Positions 57,952 to 64,000 of a stretch of 64,000 bases of DNA are shown piece by piece. This DNA comes from Ooceraea biroi (lineage: Eukaryota > Arthropoda > Insecta > Hymenoptera > Formicidae): contig NC_039506.1 in the NCBI RefSeq assembly GCF_003672135.1, positions 4,898,001 through 4,962,000 of the forward strand, in the 5' to 3' direction. Every line of letters begins with the position of its first letter. Position 1 is the stretch's first letter. Made by a program: the position numbers and the translations under genes. The notes below the pieces were generated by a model. It ran no database searches, was not told the DNA's origin, and saw nothing but the letters and a program-made list of their open reading frames with translations.

Positions 57952-58371
57952 TCATGAAATTAAGTGAAACGATAATGTTAACACAATTGTGGTACAAATA
58001 ACATTTGATAGTTCTCTGGATAATTTGATTACAATTTGATTATCTGCAAGCTCGAGGAAGCAGGAATAGATTATAACTCTCCACCCACAGAAAAGATTTC
58101 TGGACTTAATGCTATTACTCTTTAATCTATCATAAAATAAGATCGCTATAGCGACAATCATATTTATTATTGAAAAGAAGCATATTTTAATCTTGAATAG
58201 AAAATTCGAAAATCTAGATTCAAATAATCTTGGTGCTATCTCATTAATTTTCTCAGAAGGATTTAGATACAAATTTCTAGCAAGTTCAAAATATTCTTGA
58301 TTTAAGAATATTGTGAGATCTAAAAGACATCTTATTCTATTCTTGTAAGAGAATTTGTAGAATCTGCACAG
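57952..58371 (-). CDS. Unidentified AT-rich open frame abutting a hairpin transposon, possibly a truncated gene remnant
   Basis: A 140-codon frame is open in about 30% GC DNA, where stops should be frequent. It reads from the edge of the hairpin element to a TGA at 57952-57954. There is no ATG in its first 69 codons; the first Met lies within a hydrophobic stretch. A stop codon lies inside the element just upstream. The translation has balanced composition, with two possible membrane-like stretches (IINMIVAIAILFY and a C-terminal CTTIVLTLSF). It may be a C-terminal exon or a gene piece cut off when the element inserted. No family was recognised. Chemoreceptor-like character is only a guess. 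Confidence 0.22.
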   Translation of the reverse strand: MCRFYKFSYKNRIRCLLDLTIFLNQEYFELARNLYLNPSEKINEIAPRLFESRFSNFLFKIKICFFSIINMIVAIAILFYDRLKSNSIKSRNLFCGWRVIIYSCFLELADNQIVIKLSRELSNVICTTIVLTLSFHLIS

Positions 58372-58947
58372 AACGGCCAATATTTATGTGTTGTAATCGA
58401 AAATCGGGAAAGTGTTTCTGTGTTTCTGTTATTTACAATGAATAAGCGCAATACTCTACAAGAAATATTAAAAGATATGGAAATGTCTTATCTCGAATCT
58501 TATTTCTCAAGTAAGTATATACAGGGTGTCCGGTAATGATCGCCCCAGCTTCCGTACACGAGTAGAGCGGATCGAGACGAAGAGAAAAGTCCTATACCGT
58601 TTTGCGATATTCGCAATAATAATCCTATACCTCGAGCGGCTCGGCACTCGCCTCCGCGCGCTCTGGATTCGCTTCACTTTAATATTCAATATTTCGATTA
58701 TTATTGCGAATATCGCAAAACGGTATAGGACTTTTTTTCTTTTCGTCTCGATCCGCTCTACTCATGTACGGAAGCAGGGGCGATCATTACCGGACACCCT
58801 GTATATACTTGAGAAATAAGATTCGAGATAAGACATTTCCATATCTTTTAATATTTCTTGTAGAGTATTGCGCTTATTCATTTTAAATAACAGAAACACA
58901 GAAACACTTTCCCGATTTTCGATTGCAACACATACATATTGGCCGTT
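58372..58947. mobile_element. Near-perfect hairpin (MITE) with 253-bp arms and 71-bp loop
   Basis: Left arm 58372-58624 and right arm 58696-58947 are inverse copies with only a handful of differences. Examples are CGGCCAATATTTATGTGTTG against CGGCCAATATGTATGTGTTG, and one or two extra T bases in the T tract. Within the arms sits ACAGGGTGTCCGGTAATGAT (58520) and its complement (ending 58802), which resembles a transposon end in its own right. The loop is GC-rich in the middle. No obvious target duplication was found outside the arms. No coding capacity. A transcript crossing it would fold into a long double-stranded RNA. Confidence 0.9.
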
Positions 58948-59861
58948 TTATCCGAATAAAGGACGCAGAAGCGCCGAGTCGACGAGCGACTGTGAGAAAA
59001 TGATGCGTCGACATCGACAAAGCCTACTATAAAGTGGCGCTAATATCAAATTATTCTACATACAAGAATATATAAGCATAAATGTGTACATGTTACTCTT
59101 GTCTCAAGACAGTAAGACAATCTTATTTAATTCGAGAGAGAAGAATAGAAATTACTGATTTAAATTAAAAATTGTTTTATTTTCATATTTTTTATACTTG
59201 TAATACGATTAAATTAGTCAAGAATATTTTTCGTCTTGTTATCAGAAATCCTTTCTGAGGGTGTCTGTTCCTAAAGTCGCTTGTGCCGAAAATAGCAACG
59301 GATTCTGCTGTACACTTTCAATGTGTTTGTTTCTCGGCTCAAGTCATTACCACCCTAATTGTGTCCGCGTATGACAGACTACCCCGTGTGCTCATTGTTC
59401 CACTATCACGTCACTGAATGTTTTCATGAAACGAGACCGTTCAAATATCGTTGAATGACGGTCGGGAATGCGCTTTACGTGATGGTGGACGGGTGGGTAA
59501 ACGACACGTGATGAAACTTATAATTTAACGAGAAACGACACGTTCCCAATACTCAGGTGCGCGCGCGTGCGCTTATTTTCGCCCGCATTGGGTTGAACAC
59601 GGGGAGACGCGCCCTAGTTACGTGTACGGATTCAGGGAGGAAGACAGAGAAAGAGGCCCAGGGCGGGAGGGCGGGAGAGTGAGCGCGAGTATATCAAAGC
59701 TTCAAAGCCAAGAATAACTGCTGTAATCACGTGCTGCCACTTCTGGTAAAACGGTTTTAACTCCACCGGTGCCGAGACGAGCCGAGCCGAGCCGCGTGAA
59801 TGAGGGGGACGCGCGTAAGCGCGCCGCACGTGTGCATATGCGTGTCCATTCAAAGGATGTA

Positions 59862-59883
59862 TCTCTCTCTCTCTCTCTCTCTC
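59862..59883 (+). repeat. Microsatellite (TC)n
   Basis: Eleven perfect TC units, followed by CCTCTTTC. Confidence 0.9.
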
Positions 59884-61400
59884 CCTCTTTCGTACGGTGT
59901 TTTACGTATGTAGGTACCTCGAGATTCTCGGGTAACGAGTATGTAATTTTCTCAGACCGAGAGACCCCTTCGGGATGAGGGAACCAGAACCCCACGGAAG
60001 AGCAGCCGCTGCGAGGATTCTCCGCGCGGCGCGTACGTGCTTTGCGTATGCGGCTGATCGCGCGGGTGCCGAGAGGCATACGCGGTGATTATCGCCGAAT
60101 CGAAGAACGACAGAAAAACGTCGAAACTCTATTAATGTCTCTTGATTACGCGGTTGAACGCTTTAACCCCTTTCGAACTTCGCAAATACATCGCACGATA
60201 AAAGCGCGCCGACAATCTGAAAAATTGATTCCCAGGACGGCTCCCAGGTGTGTTCCGCGTGTCCCACTGAGCGCTAATATGATAATCGATACTCGCCGGG
60301 GCGATCCGAGGTGATCGTGGATTGCGAAATCGAGACAATGCTGGATCAGCGCGCCCGTTCCTGCAAATATTTCACGAATTTCGACGACGTCTGCGTTTGC
60401 TTCCGTGGCTTCCGTGGAATTGTTCATTTATGTTGGGCTTCTTAAATCAAAGGTAAATATTGGATCGTGTTGCGCTCGGAATCTCGGCTTTCGGAGGTTC
60501 TAGTTTTGCGGAACGTTCTTATAAAATAGGCTGCTTCCGATAATCTGGCTTTAGGAATGCTATTAAGAATTCAGCACTCTTGAAAAGACTTGATATTAAG
60601 CAATTTTCGTAATTTCGTGGAGAATATAATCATCTTTCCTCACATGTCGTGATATTTCGCAGTTTGCGTAACGCTTTGAATTGTTAGATTGAAACCCACT
60701 GTAAAACATCGTGCAATATCATTACAATACTCGAGGCATGTCCCACCACTCTATCAATTCCCTCGTCAGTCTCCCGATTTCTCTTTCAAGTTACGCAAAT
60801 CCACTGATGCCAAGCGAAGCATCGCCAATCGGAAATTGATTTCGCTCGCATGTCGCGACCTCGACAGTTTAAGTTTTTAATTTTCTTCCACCAGAAGGGG
60901 AGAAGACGGTGATGGAGGGACAAGGAGGGGGGTGGAAAGATGGCCGATGCGGACGCACCGGATTATTGCTCTTCAGTGTTCCTTGGTATTTCCGCTCCCT
61001 TTCTCTCCTGCGAGCGGCAGAGCGCAGCCCGGGGGGCTGATTCCCTGAAATTGATTCTCTCTCGTTCTCTCGAACCCACCATCTGTCGGCGGCATCCCCA
61101 AACGAAATAATCGACGAGATTAAGGCCTGCAGGACCCGTGGTAGCGCGGGAGGTCGCGCGGCGCCGCGAGTCTCTGCGACTCCCGTCTTTTCTCAATAAA
61201 ATCTGGGCACGTTTCGCGAGGATATTGTATCCTCGGACAAGACTCTTGCCTTTCGTTCTCTTCCTCCTTCTCGTCCTCGTCCTCCTCATCCTCTTCCTTT
61301 ATACCTGCGGTCGGAACCCCCGGTCCCGCATGAACGTGTAATCACAACAATAATTTCCAGCGCCGACCCTGCCGATTCTTCTCGGTGTTCTCGTTCTTTC

Positions 61401-61438
61401 CTCTTCCTCCTCCGCCTCCTCCTCCTCCTCCCCCTCTC
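61401..61438 (+). repeat. Imperfect (CTC)n trinucleotide repeat
   Basis: CTTCCTCCTCCGCCTCCTCC-like pyrimidine tract of about twelve units with two interruptions. Confidence 0.8.
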
Positions 61439-64000
61439 ATTCCTCGGGTTGTTTCTCGAGAAATGTGCGCGCCGTTAGTCGAGAATTGTCAGGGCTAATC
61501 GATTTCTGCCGCGCGCGCTTTTTGTCGCGCCGCGCAGCGCTAAGCAGCGCAGCGCTCTACTCTCCGACACTGTACTTTCATTAGTCCATAGAATCGGCCG
61601 GTCACGAACGAGCCACGACAGAAGCGAGCGCATCCTCGTCGAGCACTTTATGACGTGCGGAACGGCCGAGTCGATCGACAGTTTATTAATCGCGAAACGC
61701 GACACTTCAATTAAAATCCAAATTTTTTTCATTTTTTCCTTTATCTCGGGTACTTTATATTGTAAGACAGGCAATTATGCGCAACAATAGTATGCTTTCT
61801 GGAAAAAGTTTCCAAGACGGAACGTGTGAAACAAGAAGCGGTGTCAAGAGGTCACTGACCTCCGACGTAACTTTTGTATTAGCTCTTTGTATTAAGTATA
61901 CATTCCACGATGTACAAGCATAGTTACGGGGTAATTGGAGCGTATTTTCCAATACTCTAATTATCGGCGCCCACATTATTTGCACGTGGGAAAGAGCAAT
62001 GCTCGCAAAACAGAGTCACGTTTTACTGCGCTGCCGTGCAATGCCTAGATTTTATCAACCTGTTTTGTGATGTCGCGATAGAAGATTGCGACTTTCATAT
62101 GAAAACACGTCGGAAGTAAAGAGATCGAAAAGCGGCACTGACCTCCGCAACGTGTAACAACTTCAATAGAATTTTCCGTAGTCTTTCGTAGTAAATATTT
62201 TATATGGGACATCGACGGTTTATCGAGGAAGTTTTGTCGCTAACAATGCCGGTATGCGAACGCAATCCATTGTACATACAGTATGCACCGCGATAAACTA
62301 AGGAGTGAACTTTGCAGAACGTTGAACTTTCGATCGTGTATGTCTGTGTATGAAAAAAAGATGTAGTCAGCATAGGCCGCCTGATCAATCAGGCAGATAC
62401 GTAAGTCAAGAAAGTTGGTTGTCAGACTCTAGCGGTTATTCAATTTTTTACCATGTCATATGTGCGGGAATTTTATCGTCGATTTATCTATTTGGTGACA
62501 TTTCCTCGTGTTTCAAACTAGGAGTAAGACCATTCTATAATACTAATGGCTGTTAGAAGGAGCGTTTTTCTATCATTTACAATAATTTTCCAGTTGGAAT
62601 TGCAATATGTATACATGTATATCTTTTTTTTCATTTATATCGATTTTATCAATTTAATGAAACTGAAAAGAATCCGCTTTGTTTCATAAAATTATTTAAA
62701 TTTTTGATATGCTGTAATATGATTTGATTTTGATATAATATGTACATAAATAATTCGCGAAATTTATTAAAATGTATTATATGCATTGTGGAGGCTCAGC
62801 AATATGAAACTTGGCGTTTTTTAAATTACTTTACTCGAGACTATTGCCGGACGATTTAACCCATTTTTGCGTAATGCCATCCGCACGATGCACCATCTTT
62901 AAAATCGATAAGCTGAGACGCATCCACTATTTCGAAATGTCGGTGAGCAAATTTCCGAGATTGATCGACGAGAGCAAAACGCGCTCGCTTCAAACCGACA
63001 CATTTCGACTTTTCCGCAGAGGATATTTCCGCTCTTTCCGATTTAACGGTATCCGTCATCGGCGACAGCTAGTACCTGTCTTTGTGAGAGCGCGCGCAAT
63101 CAAAAAATTGGCAATCGCAATCATTCGGGAAACTACTTCACCGCACTGTCGATTCGCGACAGTCGGCGCGCGTGGCTCACAATAAAAACGACAGTCGAAA
63201 ATGATTATTTCGCGGGGCGGCGGCTTCACGGTCCGCCCGGTTCGGCCGACGCACAGTGTAACGAATACATAAGAAATTTATTCAAAAATCATAATTCCAA
63301 ATTTAACGCAACTAAATTTTATTTTTCTTTGTTATGTTAGTATAAACATAATAATAACATAAAAATTAACATTATTTTAACATTATTTAAAATATATAAA
63401 ACAAAACATGTAATCTATTTTATTTTGAAATAAATATTTAAAATATTGTTTAATGACATTCAAAATATGTTCATACACAGATGACATCTTCTGTGCTTTA
63501 AGTGAATTCTCCAAACTTCGAGAATAGTATAGTTCGATATTTCTTGGCGGGGATCTTAAAAAGGTTAATATCTTAAGAAAGAGCAACGAGAAGCAGCATA
63601 ACTATATGTTAAATGAAAGAGTGTAAAAAATACAATTTTTCATTGAAAAAACAAGAAATCGATATTTATCGTTTTTTTTTAATTCTTATTCAAAATTCTT
63701 AAAAAGATGGAAAATGTGTTTAAAATAAAGGAACCTTACCCATATTATTATAAATATTGCTTTCTTATATAAAAGAAACAATTTCAAGATACAATTTTGA
63801 CTATATAATACCACTATGTACTGAAGCAAATAATTGTTGAGAATAAATCTCGTTTTTCGTAAAGCAAATAAATTCGGCTATTGTATATCTAACCTGTAAG
63901 TCTTCAAACTGTAAGAATTTTTTTCTGATTACTATGTGATGTATATTGACTATTCATCAACTGTTTCAAAATGTCGAAACATTATACTATTAAAATCAAA

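Larger units (their letters stand above)
58948..64000. other. Right-end non-coding stretch
   Basis: GC-rich patches at 59.5-60.4 and 60.9-61.7 kb and AT-rich DNA elsewhere, especially after 62.5 kb. Frames at 60146-60427 (minus) and 62811-63185 (plus) are the most protein-like in composition but show no motif or splice partner. No gene is called. Confidence 0.35.

Overview
This is nuclear DNA from an insect, most likely a hymenopteran (ant, bee or wasp). The evidence for that is three things: short GT-AG introns splitting clearly animal genes, a cecropia/mellifera-like mariner transposon, and a mosaic of very AT-rich stretches alternating with CpG-rich, undepleted GC-rich islands. The species assignment is inference; I could not run a search.

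Layout. 1-5985 (minus strand): the first 14 coding exons, about 858 residues, of a kinesin-3 motor of the Unc-104/KIF1A type. The gene runs off the left edge. 6415-7417: a non-coding foldback transposon with 50-bp subterminal repeats. 8943-9296: a possible small GC-rich coding gene. 9889-11173: a full-length mariner with intact ends and a transposase broken by one in-frame stop. 12.2-13.3 kb and 15.1-15.8 kb: CpG-rich islands without a recognisable protein. 16353-17714 (minus strand): a complete three-exon mitochondrial manganese superoxide dismutase gene. 19.5-21.2 kb: a strong CpG island with promoter-like motifs and a consensus splice donor at 20257, perhaps the non-coding first exon of a plus-strand gene.

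From about 21 kb to 64 kb I find no recognisable protein-coding exon. The stretch is a mixture of AT-rich DNA, GC-rich islands and microsatellites. It contains two TTAA-flanked non-autonomous transposons with G-rich terminal inverted repeats (47345-48550 and 49354-50076), a near-perfect 576-bp hairpin element (58372-58947), and a three-copy dispersed sequence family at 45.5, 46.8 and 48.9 kb. It resembles long introns or the intergenic regulatory DNA of a large gene whose exons lie outside the window.

The two firm genes have unrelated jobs. Unc-104 carries synaptic-vesicle precursors along axonal microtubules, and SOD2 removes mitochondrial superoxide. Nothing suggests they form a functional unit. 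The most unusual material is the set of foldback elements and the triplicated non-coding block, not a new protein system.
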